This document shows, one piece after another, positions 6,561 through 14,089 of a stretch of DNA of 22,647 nucleotides (positions are counted from its first letter, which is position 1; each line of letters starts with the position of its first letter). This DNA comes from Candidatus Bathyarchaeota archaeon (GTDB lineage Archaea > Thermoproteota > Bathyarchaeia > Bathyarchaeales > Bathycorpusculaceae). The stretch is taken from the NCBI GenBank assembly GCA_030673805.1, contig DAOVIH010000008.1:1-22647 (forward strand), in the 5' to 3' direction. Below the pieces are notes generated by a model. That model searched no databases. It was given only the letters and a program-made list of their open reading frames with translations, and was not told the DNA's origin. A program made the position numbers and the translations under genes.

Positions 6561-7232
6561 ATGAACGAGTATTCTCTTCATTCGGCACTAAAAAATTGGT
6601 ATTCACTACCGGGAGACCAATTAGAAGTTAGGATAAAAGATTATATTGTAGACATTTCACGGGGAGATTTACTTATTGAAATCCAGACAAAAAATTTTTC
6701 TTCAATAAAAAAAAAGTTATCGCACTTAGTAAAAAACCATAAAGTACGATTGGTACATCCTATTCCTGAAAAAAAGTGGATCATCAAAGTCAACAAGTAT
6801 CGTGAAGTAATCAGCCGAAGGAAGTCTCCCAAGAAAGGAAAACTAACTGACCTATTTCATGAACTCATTAGAATCCCTAAGCTTGTAGGCGAGAACAACT
6901 TTTCTTTGGAAGTTTTGATGATTGATGAAGAAGAAATCCGATTTGACGACGGAAAGGGTAGCTGGAGAAGAAAAGGCGTAAGCATCATAGATCGCAAGTT
7001 GATCAACGTGAACAGTAAGACACAGTTCAAGAACAAAAATGACTACCTTAGATTTCTGCCTGCAAACCTTGATGAAACATTTACAAATAGGAAACTATCA
7101 TATTCGACTGGTATCTCCATTCGAACTGCACAGAGAATAACATATTGCCTTAGAAAAAGCGGAGTACTGAAGGTTGTAGGGAGAAGAGGAAAAAAATTGA
7201 GGTTCAAGAGATCAGAAGAAACGCCTCTTTAA
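6561..7232 (+). CDS. Putative PD-(D/E)XK-like protein with C-terminal winged helix
   Basis: A 223-aa protein of a family I have seen in archaea and bacteria but cannot name securely. The N-terminal half reads like a PD-(D/E)XK-fold core: E22, then YIVDISRGDLLIEIQT (28-43) giving D31 and the E40-x-Q42 pair, then a lysine-rich helix (KKKL, 50-53) and H60 in a strand. Conserved-looking basic motifs follow: SRRKSPKKG (85-93) and GSWRRKG (133-139). Residues about 172-215 look like a winged helix (LSYSTGISIRTAQRITYCL). A nuclease or DNA/RNA-binding role is inferred from the motif pattern only; the catalytic Lys is replaced by Gln, as in some fold members. ATG 6561 is chosen because of the TATA position and GGAG at 6553-6556. 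Confidence 0.65.
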   Translation: MNEYSLHSALKNWYSLPGDQLEVRIKDYIVDISRGDLLIEIQTKNFSSIKKKLSHLVKNHKVRLVHPIPEKKWIIKVNKYREVISRRKSPKKGKLTDLFHELIRIPKLVGENNFSLEVLMIDEEEIRFDDGKGSWRRKGVSIIDRKLINVNSKTQFKNKNDYLRFLPANLDETFTNRKLSYSTGISIRTAQRITYCLRKSGVLKVVGRRGKKLRFKRSEETPL

Positions 7233-7280
7233 GGAAAAGTTTTTTGAAGAAACTGCAATGAAGAGTACTATTAGATGTAA

Positions 7281-7598
7281 ATGGGATCAGCAAAATTCCA
7301 TCTTAAAGAGATTGACTGGGTTATCTATTTCCCGTTTATCGGCAACAAGGATCGAGACTATCTTGAGTATTCCGTTGCCTATAGAGATAGAAAGAGAAAG
7401 AGAACCCAGCCTGGACGCAGGATAGATCTTAAAGAGGTCTTGGATAAGCCCGAAATAAGAAATAACTATCCCCATACGATTGGCTGTTATCTTAACTCAA
7501 CCGGAAGAGGAAAAGACTGGACTCCTGAATACTTGATAACAAGAAAAGTCTTGGACCGAAAAGAACTTATTCGTTTTGCGACCAAGTTGGGAATATAG
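7281..7598 (+). CDS. Hypothetical protein, 105 aa
   Basis: I do not recognise this small soluble protein. It is rich in aromatic and charged residues (IDWVIYFPFIGNKDRDYLEY, then a basic DRKRKRTQPGRR) and ends in a helix-like segment (ITRKVLDRKELIRFATKLGI). There are no cysteines besides the one in GCYLNS, no membrane segment and no repeat. The basic loop would fit nucleic-acid binding, but this is weak. It starts 48 nt after the PD-(D/E)XK-like gene on the same strand, with a T6 run in the gap (7240-7245), so co-transcription is uncertain. No clear ribosome binding site precedes the ATG. Confidence 0.55.
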   Translation: MGSAKFHLKEIDWVIYFPFIGNKDRDYLEYSVAYRDRKRKRTQPGRRIDLKEVLDKPEIRNNYPHTIGCYLNSTGRGKDWTPEYLITRKVLDRKELIRFATKLGI

Positions 7599-7622
7599 AA
7601 CTGTGGTTGTTTTTCGTTAAAT

Positions 7623-7634
7623 CTTTTTATTATT
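7623..7634 (+). promoter_or_regulatory. TATA box of the alaX-like gene
   Basis: CTTTTTATTATT is a good TATA candidate, with predicted transcription start near 7656. That excludes the upstream in-frame GTG at 7636 as the start codon and favours TTG 7687. Confidence 0.4.
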
Positions 7635-7686
7635 TGTGGAAAGCATTATCTCGAATGGTGAATTAAGTGATTGGCTGGTGGGATAT

Positions 7687-8394
7687 TTGACTGAAGCATT
7701 GTTTCTAGCTGATAGTTACCTAAAAGAGTGCGACTCTCTAGTTGTCGCGGTTAAAGATGGAAAATTTGTGGTTTTAGATAAAACGATTTTTTATCCTAAG
7801 GGGGGAGGACAACCGTGGGATACAGGAAAGATCGTGAAAGAAGAGGAAATCTATAATGTTGTTTATGTTGGAAAGTTCGGGGGGGAGATTTCCCATGAAG
7901 TTAATCGAGTAGGCTTAAAAGAAGGGGACAAAGTTCGTTGTGTACTAGATTGGGACCGAAGGTACAAGCTTATGAGAAGCCACACTGCAGCTCACGTGTT
8001 CGCTTCACTTTTATGCGTTGGAACAGGTGCACTTATTACAGGAAATCAGATTAGTATGGACAAAATACGTTTTGATTTCAGTTTAGAAAAGTTTGAAAGA
8101 AACATTATAACCAAATATCTTGACAGGGCTAACGAAGTGTTAGGAAAAGACAAATCGGTGAAATGGTACCAGCTACCAAGAGAGGAAGCATTAAAAGTTC
8201 CTGGAATAGTGAAGATGGCTGGTGCTTTGCCACCTGACACACCCTTTCTTCGAATTGTGGAAATCCAAGGCGTAGATAAGCAAGCAGACGGCGGAACTCA
8301 TGTCAAAAACCTCAAAGAGGTTGGCAAGCTCAAACTAATCAAGACTGAAAATAAAGGAAGAAACAACAGACGAGTCTACTTCGAAGTGGAATGA
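7687..8394 (+). CDS. alaX: Alanyl-tRNA editing protein, AlaX family
   Basis: A free-standing editing domain that hydrolyses Ser (or Gly) mischarged onto tRNA-Ala in the cytoplasm. With the TTG start it has 235 aa and begins TEALFLADSYLKEC. It has the AlaX glycine motif YPKGGGQPWDTG (36-47), the zinc pair HTAAH (His99, His103), and the C-terminal ADGGTHV with His205. The zinc ligand that is often Cys four residues before this His is Asp201; I recall similar DGGTH versions in archaeal AlaX proteins, so this is probably not inactivating. The length fits the medium AlaX class, which has a partial N-terminal AlaRS-like domain. A GTG at 7636 would add 17 unmatched residues. TTG has GGTGGG 4 nt upstream and fits the promoter position. 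Confidence 0.88.
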   Translation: MTEALFLADSYLKECDSLVVAVKDGKFVVLDKTIFYPKGGGQPWDTGKIVKEEEIYNVVYVGKFGGEISHEVNRVGLKEGDKVRCVLDWDRRYKLMRSHTAAHVFASLLCVGTGALITGNQISMDKIRFDFSLEKFERNIITKYLDRANEVLGKDKSVKWYQLPREEALKVPGIVKMAGALPPDTPFLRIVEIQGVDKQADGGTHVKNLKEVGKLKLIKTENKGRNNRRVYFEVE

Positions 8395-8452
8395 CAAAAA
8401 GCTGGGACGTTCCTTTGCGGGTTTACTCCCTTTTACAGAGGGACTTTACCAG

Positions 8453-8617
8453 ATGGGATTCATCAGTAAAGATGTCTATGAACGCCACAAAGAGAAGTAC
8501 AGCAAAGCATTGGTTGTAAAGAAGCTGAAGGTTTTGAATATGTCACAGGAGAATACCATGATGGCGGCAAAATCTTTAGAAAACGTAAATAACAAAAATT
8601 CAACAGGTTTAGTATAA
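8453..8617 (+). CDS. Possible 54-aa small protein or gene remnant
   Basis: A short ORF starting MGFISKDVYERHKEKYSKAL and ending SLENVNNKNSTGLV. Its first half looks like real protein: the GFISKDVYERHKEKYSK pattern resembles C-terminal helices of small archaeal proteins. The same frame stays open upstream and still reads plausibly (GRSFAGLLPFTEGLYQ), but contains no ATG, GTG or TTG before 8453. It may therefore be the tail of a gene that lost its start. It lies 58 nt after alaX and ends 1 nt before a large inverted repeat. Function unknown; coding status uncertain. Confidence 0.3.
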   Translation: MGFISKDVYERHKEKYSKALVVKKLKVLNMSQENTMMAAKSLENVNNKNSTGLV

Positions 8618-8618
8618 T

Positions 8619-8654
8619 CTATGGAAAGTTTAAACATGTATAAACAATCCATAG
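8619..8654. repeat. 36-bp imperfect palindrome upstream of the CoA operon
   Basis: The left arm is CTATGGAAAGTTTAAACA and the right arm TGTATAAACAATCCATAG. Comparing the element with its own reverse complement, 30 of 36 positions agree. Outer blocks CTATGGA/TCCATAG, inner blocks GTTTA/TAAAC and the centre ACATGT are perfect. The centre lies about 78 nt before the ECF-S start codon. This spacing and symmetry fit an operator for a dimeric or tetrameric regulator. As RNA it could also fold into a long hairpin and act as the 3' structure of the upstream transcript. Confidence 0.7.
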
Positions 8655-8714
8655 GGAATGCTTATTTACGGAAGGTAGGTTGAGAGAGAACAAAATCCTC
8701 AAGGGTGAAACGTT

Positions 8715-9470
8715 ATGAGAATGAGGGCCCAAGACGTTGCCATGATCGGTATTTGTGCAGCTTTGTATGCAGTTGTGGGACGCTTGACAGATTTGGGCAT
8801 AACTGTAGGTGGAGTCGCTTTTTGGCCTGCTGCAGTAATACCTGCAGTCTTTGCGGTACTTTTTGGACCTTTAACTGGTGCAACTGGAGCCGCGATAGGT
8901 ATCTTCATCAGAGACATGATTTTCCACGGAGATCCCCTACTTAGCTTGTCTGCGGGTGTTACAAGCAATTTTGCTGCCTTCTTTATTATTGGCTACGTTT
9001 CCCGAAAACACCTTAACTCCAAAAAGCTAATCACAACCGTAGCCTTAGGTAGCACAATCATAGCAGTGGGAATCTTGTTACCAACACTTCTTTTACCATC
9101 AGAATCGACAGGCTTCACTGGATTAACAACCTTTGAAACCGTCACCCTTTTCATGGTAACAGTTGTCGTAAGTTTCATCGTAATTATAGCGGTGTCCAAG
9201 TTTTGGCCTAAGTGGAGAAGTTACACAGTAGGTTCAGTCATAGGAGCATCAATAGGAAGCGGAATAATTGCACTTGTTGTTTGGGCTTACAGTCAAATCT
9301 TCTTTTCAGCCTCAGGATACTTCGCGGAGCCTCTTCCAACTTTCATAATCCCTTTGATCTTTGTTTGGACCTTCGCTACAGAAATTCCTTTCATACTGCT
9401 TCTTGGCCCTCCAATTATTAAGGCATGCTACAAGGCGTTTCCAACACTTAAAAATTGGGTAGAACCATGA
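8715..9470 (+). CDS. ECF transporter S component, predicted CoA-precursor importer
   Basis: A 251-aa membrane protein with about six helices. The start MRMRAQDVAMIGICAALYAV carries the basic/Ala-rich first helix typical of ECF S components, which bind a vitamin and dock to a shared EcfT/EcfA module encoded elsewhere. GVAFWPAAVIPAVFAVLFGP and TGATGAAIGIFIRDMIF are further family-like stretches. GGTGA (8704-8708) lies 6 nt before the ATG. The stop overlaps the next start (ATGA), and the operon continues with pantoate kinase and phosphopantetheine adenylyltransferase. The substrate is therefore inferred to be a CoA precursor. Archaeal CoA synthesis phosphorylates pantoate rather than pantothenate, so pantoate is the more logical guess. 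The sequence itself does not identify the ligand. Confidence 0.85.
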   Translation: MRMRAQDVAMIGICAALYAVVGRLTDLGITVGGVAFWPAAVIPAVFAVLFGPLTGATGAAIGIFIRDMIFHGDPLLSLSAGVTSNFAAFFIIGYVSRKHLNSKKLITTVALGSTIIAVGILLPTLLLPSESTGFTGLTTFETVTLFMVTVVVSFIVIIAVSKFWPKWRSYTVGSVIGASIGSGIIALVVWAYSQIFFSASGYFAEPLPTFIIPLIFVWTFATEIPFILLLGPPIIKACYKAFPTLKNWVEP

Positions 9471-10417
9471 AAAGTGAGGAACCATCGGAAAAAGTATCTA
9501 AGGCTTTCTCTCCAGCGGGTATTTCAAGTTTCTTTGAGGTTTGCAGTTTATTAACTGACAAAGAAAACGTTACTCCAATAGAGGATATAGGCTCTAGGGG
9601 CGGGGGCTTCGCAATTCAAAAGGGAGTTTTCGCAGAGGTTTCTGTTTCAAAGTCAAAAACAAATAGTATAAGCGTGTTTATTAACGGAAAATATGCTCCC
9701 GAAGCAAAAACCTCAAAGATGGTAGCCAAAAACCTCTTAAACAGAGTTGAAGGAGCCTACAAAGTCATAATTAAACATGAAGTCCAGATACCAATTGGCG
9801 CAGGGTTTGGCACAAGCGCTGGAGGCGCACTAACCACTGGCTTAGCCCTTTCAAAGGCTTTAGACCTGAAGTTTACGTTCAACGAAATTGGTAGAATAGC
9901 TCACTTTGCAGAGATCAAATGTAAGACAGGGCTGGGAACAGTCGGTCCTCTGATGCTAGGTGGTTGCTTACTAACAACAGAGCCGGGCCCTCCCGGAACA
10001 GCAGTCATCGACCGTATTCCCCTAACTCAAGACTACGTCATTGTAGCAGGAGTTTTCGGACCAACATTAACAGAAGAAGTATTAGCTTCTTCTGTCAAAC
10101 GTGCAGCAGCCAACAGATGGGGAGGAAAAACATTGAAAAACATTCTTTCTGAGCCAACGATTGAAAACTTTCTAAGCTGTTGCTTCGAATTTGCCGAAAA
10201 AACCGGGTTCATAACTAAACGCTTAAAAAACCTAGCAATCCTAGCTGAAAAGGCTGGTGCAATCGGATCAGCCCAAAACATGGTTGGCGAAGCCATCCAC
10301 GCCGTCACCAAATCAAAAAACGCAAACAGAGTGGCGGAAGCTTTTAAAGAGGTTTTACCAGACGATAGCATATTCATATCAAACATTGACTTTCAAGGCG
10401 CCAGGTTGATTTTATGA
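9467..10417 (+). CDS. Pantoate kinase (GHMP kinase superfamily)
   Basis: A 316-aa enzyme that phosphorylates pantoate with ATP, the archaeal entry into 4'-phosphopantothenate and CoA. The N-terminus KAFSPAGISSFFEV (12-25) is characteristic of archaeal pantoate kinase, with the substrate side around GSRGGGFAI (42-50). The GHMP phosphate-binding loop is PIGAGFGTSAGGAL (109-122). A C-terminal GHMP region runs around AGAIGSAQNMVGEA. The ATG at 9467 overlaps the ECF-S stop (ATGA) and is preferred over TTG 9455, which would add four residues inside the upstream gene. The stop overlaps coaD the same way, giving a coupled three-gene operon. The partner enzyme, phosphopantothenate synthetase, is not in the window. 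Other GHMP kinases are the alternative, but gene order and motifs agree on pantoate kinase. Confidence 0.9.
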   Translation: MKSEEPSEKVSKAFSPAGISSFFEVCSLLTDKENVTPIEDIGSRGGGFAIQKGVFAEVSVSKSKTNSISVFINGKYAPEAKTSKMVAKNLLNRVEGAYKVIIKHEVQIPIGAGFGTSAGGALTTGLALSKALDLKFTFNEIGRIAHFAEIKCKTGLGTVGPLMLGGCLLTTEPGPPGTAVIDRIPLTQDYVIVAGVFGPTLTEEVLASSVKRAAANRWGGKTLKNILSEPTIENFLSCCFEFAEKTGFITKRLKNLAILAEKAGAIGSAQNMVGEAIHAVTKSKNANRVAEAFKEVLPDDSIFISNIDFQGARLIL

Positions 10418-10899
10418 AAGAGTTTAGAAGAGTAGCGGTCGGTGGAACTTTTGATGAGCTACATAGAGGCCACAAAGTTTTACTTCTAAAAGCCTTCGAA
10501 TTAGGGAAGACCGTTAGTGTAGGTCTTTGCACGGACACTTTTGCAGAAAAACTACGCAAACCACACGAAACGGCGCCTTATGAAGAAAGGCTGAAAAAAC
10601 TAGAAGGCTTCCTAAAGAAACACTCACTGCTTCAAAGGTCAGAGATCATCCCATTAAATGACCCAATTGGAACTACTTTATCTGATCTTGGTCTCCAAGC
10701 ACTGATCGTCAGCCAAGAAACGGAGGAGATAGCTCTTGAGATCAACAAAAAAAGAAGAGCATTGGGTGTGCCTCACCTGGTAATACTCACTATCAAAATG
10801 GTGCCATCCGAAAACTGCACACCAATCTCCACCACAAGAATACGCAAAGGCGAAATCGACCATGAAGGCTACTTATTAATAAGCAAAAAAAGCCTTTGA
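10414..10899 (+). CDS. coaD: Phosphopantetheine adenylyltransferase, archaeal type
   Basis: A 161-aa cytoplasmic enzyme that joins ATP and 4'-phosphopantetheine to dephospho-CoA. The nucleotidyltransferase signature VAVGGTFDELHRGH (7-20) contains the T/HxGH site. The second site, ISTTRIRKGEID, lies near 137-148 and supplies the phosphate-binding residues. This is the archaeal/eukaryotic PPAT subgroup, not the bacterial CoaD sequence type. The ATG overlaps the stop of the pantoate kinase gene (ATGA), so translation is coupled, and it is the last gene of the ECF-S, kinase, coaD operon. A T6 run follows about 25 nt after the stop. The family is close to RibL at the window's left end, but VGGTFDxLHxGH with the STTRI ending separates them. 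Confidence 0.93.
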   Translation: MKEFRRVAVGGTFDELHRGHKVLLLKAFELGKTVSVGLCTDTFAEKLRKPHETAPYEERLKKLEGFLKKHSLLQRSEIIPLNDPIGTTLSDLGLQALIVSQETEEIALEINKKRRALGVPHLVILTIKMVPSENCTPISTTRIRKGEIDHEGYLLISKKSL

Positions 10900-10925
10900 A
10901 AGCGTGCTCTGAACAAATAAACGAA

Positions 10926-10931
10926 TTTTTT
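10926..10931 (+). terminator. T6 tract after coaD
   Basis: AATTTTTTGG follows about 25 nt after the coaD stop and precedes the galT leader. It is a plausible T-tract terminator for the CoA operon, but short. Confidence 0.3.
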
Positions 10932-10982
10932 GGAAACTCTAAAATCCTGCAGGTTTGCTTTACCCTTTAAGGAGTTTATGTT

Positions 10983-12017
10983 ATGCCCCACAACGAATTG
11001 AGAAAGGACTACCTCCTAGACCGCTGGGTTGTAATCGCTACCGAACGGGGAATGAGACCCTCCGATTTCACCAAAAAAAAGCGGAAGAAACAAAAAAAAA
11101 TGGTATGCCCCCTGTGCCCGGGAAATGAACAGATGACACCACCTGCAATATTAGTCTACAAGAGTGAGAACGGGAAACTCACCAAACATAAGGATCAAAA
11201 CGGCTTTCGCCATAAGAACTGGCTGATTCGTTGTATCCCAAATCTTTATCCGGCTTTCTCTCCGCCAACTCAACACAGCCAAGTTAAACAGATAATCAAA
11301 AACAACCAATTAGGCTTAGCCATAGGCCATCATGAGGTCCTCATTGAAACGCCAAAACATAATAACCAACCTTCAGACATGAAGGTTACTCAACTCGTGC
11401 TAATAATTAAGGCGTACATCGACAGAACACGAGAACTCACAAACAAACCCTATGTCAAACATGTTTCCATATTTCGCAACTACGGCCCAGAATCAGGAGC
11501 CTCGCTATTCCATCCTCACAGTCAAATAATCGGAATGCCAATTACTCCAGAAATCTTTAAAGCAGAACTGAAAGCAAGTGAAATCTTTTATGATCAAAAC
11601 AAGAAGTGTATCTTCTGCGAAATCCTTCAAAAAGAAAAGAAGGGGCCGAGATGCGTGCTGGAAAACCCCGAGTTCTTGGTGTTTACTCCATACGCAAGCG
11701 TAAACCCCCTTGAGTTCTGGATAATTCCGAAAAAGCACTCTCCAAACATCCTCAATCTTTCTGAAAAGGAAATCAGAGCCCTAGCGGAAACACTGAAAAG
11801 ATCTCTCTCTGGACTAAAACAACTAGTTCATGATCCTCCGTACAACTTCGGTTTTCATCTAGTCAAAAACGAAAACTATAGTCACTATCATTGGCATCTG
11901 GAAGTCTATCCCAAACTGTCCGTCTGGGGAGGGTTTGAGAAATCCACTGGGATGTTTATAAACACCGTAATGCCAGAAACCGCGGCGTCAGAAATGCGCA
12001 AAATTATTTCCACCTAG
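10983..12017 (+). CDS. galT: Galactose-1-phosphate uridylyltransferase
   Basis: A 344-aa HIT-superfamily enzyme that exchanges UMP between UDP-glucose and galactose 1-phosphate (Leloir pathway). Zinc-type cysteine pairs CPLC (42-45) and CIFC (209-212) each open one half of the duplicated HIT fold. The active site is FHPHSQ (176-181), with His179 the residue that is uridylylated. HYHWHLEVYPK near the C-terminus is the second, structural His cluster. The N-terminal LRKDYLLDRWVVIA is typical of the family. GGAG (10970-10973) lies 9 nt before the ATG. An archaeal enzyme could also act on glucose 1-phosphate or related sugars, which would suit the neighbouring glycogen genes. Its TAG stop shares the palindrome CTAG with the stop of the convergent debranching enzyme. 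Confidence 0.92.
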   Translation: MPHNELRKDYLLDRWVVIATERGMRPSDFTKKKRKKQKKMVCPLCPGNEQMTPPAILVYKSENGKLTKHKDQNGFRHKNWLIRCIPNLYPAFSPPTQHSQVKQIIKNNQLGLAIGHHEVLIETPKHNNQPSDMKVTQLVLIIKAYIDRTRELTNKPYVKHVSIFRNYGPESGASLFHPHSQIIGMPITPEIFKAELKASEIFYDQNKKCIFCEILQKEKKGPRCVLENPEFLVFTPYASVNPLEFWIIPKKHSPNILNLSEKEIRALAETLKRSLSGLKQLVHDPPYNFGFHLVKNENYSHYHWHLEVYPKLSVWGGFEKSTGMFINTVMPETAASEMRKIIST

Positions 12018-14089
12018 GTTCCTAAGAGAAATTTTTCGTACTTAGGCCTAACTTGCATGACATCTTCCATATATGCTCTCAATGGTTCTGCTAAACTCCA
12101 CGCTTGAGCTATACAGCCCCTAGAAGCATGAGGCCAATCCCCATCAAAAACTTCGCTTATATGTCCTAGACCACCCTTAGAGAGCTGAGAATTGAATAGG
12201 GGCCATATGAAGTTCCTAAAAGCATACTGACGATTACTTTCAGAACACCCTTTTGTCTTCAAAAACGCTGTTGTGAAAGAACCCTGCAACCACGCCCATA
12301 CAGTTCCATTATGGTAAGCACTATCCCGGCTGTTTCGGTCACCAACGTAAGACCCCTTGTACTTCGAATCGTCTCGTGAAAGAGTGCGCAAACCAAAAGG
12401 TGTCAACAACTCTTGAAACACTTTATCAATCACTCTCTCAGCCCTATGCCGGTCAAGGATCATGAAATCCAAAGCTCCAACGATGATTTGATTTGGTCTC
12501 ACCGAAGGGTCACCCCCCAACCTGCCTAACACGTCAAACAAACAGTTTTTTTTATGGTTCCAAAACTTCTCTTTGAAACTCTCCTGGGTTTGGCTGGCCA
12601 TTGAAGCGTACTTTTCCGCAAGACTCTGTTCTTTGAAAAGGTTGGCTAAGAGTTCTACGGTTTTTAGAGCGTTATACCACAGAGCCTGAATCTCCACAGC
12701 TTTCCCTCCTCTTGGCGTTGCAGCTTTGCCGTCAAATTCAGCGTCCATCCACGTAAGTTGTGGGCCATGGGTGAGCAAACCATCCCTGTCCAAGCGTATT
12801 CCAAAATCGGTTCCTTTTTCGTGCTTTTCGATGATTGCTTTCAAGCTTTCCCAAAGTTTTGAATAAACAAAAATTTTGTCCCCTGTGTACTTGAGGTACT
12901 GTAGTACAGCATTTATGTACCACAACGTTGCGTCAACAGTGTTATAGGAGGGTCTGCCTAATCTGTCTTGAACAAAATTGGGAATTAAACCCTTTTTGCA
13001 ATAACCGATGTAATCTAGAAGAACCTTTTTTGCGTCTTCATATCTTCCCGTAACAAGCATCAATCCAGGAAAAGAGATGAAGGTGTCTCTTCCCCAAGAC
13101 TCAAACCAGAAATAACCCGCAATAATGGATTTTTTGTTGCCGGTTTGTTGGGTTATGAATGCGTCTGTGGCAAGAAAGGCCCAGCTTAACCATTCACTTT
13201 TCGGCACTCCTTTATGGAAATCGTAAAATGTAGCTAAATTTTCTTGGCGGCGTTTCAATTCTTGTTCAAACAGATTTCTGAAACCTTGAAAAGAAGTGCC
13301 AAATCTTTCAAAACTCTGCTTTGCAGCTTTAGCGACCCGGCTAGCGGTTGCCACCACAGCGAAATGATGCTCCCGTTGTGGTGCTATCACCACCTCAAAA
13401 TATCCTGGTTGGTAGCAATCATCTGTACAGCTTTCGCCACGATTATGCTCTTCGCGATAGTAAAGCCGTTCTACCCAGTTAGCTTCTCGGACAAAATTAC
13501 CACCGTAGTTTTTGACTATTACGGTAGCTTTTGGATTGTTAAAGGTTAAGTGCACTTCTTTTGCACCATCCCGCTGATTGAAGCTAAGAGGGTTTTTTCG
13601 GCGGTCTACAACAGAATGAAAATGTCTGCAAGTCATAAGAGGAAAAACTCTGAATCCTACACTTTCAGGGGTTTGATTTGTAGCCCTGTAGAAAACAATG
13701 ATTGAATTTTCTCCTCTGGGCATAAAAATGGTTTTTTCAAGTTCAAAATCATTTGTTCTATAATTGTATGTTGGAAAAGGGGAAACCGAAAACCTTTGCA
13801 GATATTGGTAACCTTTGGGGAAGAACTGCCCATAGAACTCATTAGTTCCAAATTTAAGAATCCTATTGTCGATATGAACTTCCTCATCAAGCTTCGCCAA
13901 ACAAACGGTTCGATCGCCCGACTGACGCAAGGCGGCTACTAGCAAACCGTGATACTTTCTGGTGTTTATGCCCAAAACAGTTGAAGAAGCATAACCTCCA
14001 AGGCTATTTGTTACAAGCCATTCTTTAGTTTTTGCATCCTCAGATCCTACAAGCTTTTTTTGATCAATGGATAATGTCGGCAATCTCAT
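12014..14089 (-). CDS. Glycogen debranching enzyme (archaeal amylo-alpha-1,6-glucosidase type, GH133)
   Basis: A 691-aa enzyme expected to cut alpha-1,6 branch stubs of glycogen so that phosphorylase can continue. The N-terminal GDE domain (about 19-250) opens with EWLVTNSLGGYASSTVLG and NTRKYHGLLVAA. The C-terminal (alpha/alpha)6 domain (about 295-690) holds FWFESWGRDTFISFPGL (327-343), QLTWMDAEFDG (444-454) and PRGGKAVEIQALWYNAL (459-475). It ends with SAYHNGTVWAWLQG; the acidic residues in these blocks are the likely catalytic ones. The length fits the archaeal type. The ATG follows the DUF89 stop directly (TGAATG) and no separate ribosome binding site is seen, so translation probably depends on re-initiation. 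It belongs with the phosphorylase at 4429-6204. The last base positions overlap the galT stop. Confidence 0.92.
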   Translation of the reverse strand: MRLPTLSIDQKKLVGSEDAKTKEWLVTNSLGGYASSTVLGINTRKYHGLLVAALRQSGDRTVCLAKLDEEVHIDNRILKFGTNEFYGQFFPKGYQYLQRFSVSPFPTYNYRTNDFELEKTIFMPRGENSIIVFYRATNQTPESVGFRVFPLMTCRHFHSVVDRRKNPLSFNQRDGAKEVHLTFNNPKATVIVKNYGGNFVREANWVERLYYREEHNRGESCTDDCYQPGYFEVVIAPQREHHFAVVATASRVAKAAKQSFERFGTSFQGFRNLFEQELKRRQENLATFYDFHKGVPKSEWLSWAFLATDAFITQQTGNKKSIIAGYFWFESWGRDTFISFPGLMLVTGRYEDAKKVLLDYIGYCKKGLIPNFVQDRLGRPSYNTVDATLWYINAVLQYLKYTGDKIFVYSKLWESLKAIIEKHEKGTDFGIRLDRDGLLTHGPQLTWMDAEFDGKAATPRGGKAVEIQALWYNALKTVELLANLFKEQSLAEKYASMASQTQESFKEKFWNHKKNCLFDVLGRLGGDPSVRPNQIIVGALDFMILDRHRAERVIDKVFQELLTPFGLRTLSRDDSKYKGSYVGDRNSRDSAYHNGTVWAWLQGSFTTAFLKTKGCSESNRQYAFRNFIWPLFNSQLSKGGLGHISEVFDGDWPHASRGCIAQAWSLAEPLRAYMEDVMQVRPKYEKFLLGT

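Noticed and set aside
7636..7686. Upstream GTG start extending AlaX by 17 residues
   Set aside because: The TATA position would place it before the transcript start, and the extra residues precede the usual family N-terminus.
8391..8520. Frame from the ATG overlapping the alaX stop (MTKSWDVPLRV...)
   Set aside because: Composition is not protein-like, and the alternative frame over the same bases (GLYQMGFISKDVYERHKEK) is much better.
13244..13549. Plus-strand 101-aa frame inside the debranching enzyme
   Set aside because: It is the complement of conserved enzyme sequence on the minus strand, with no independent coding evidence.
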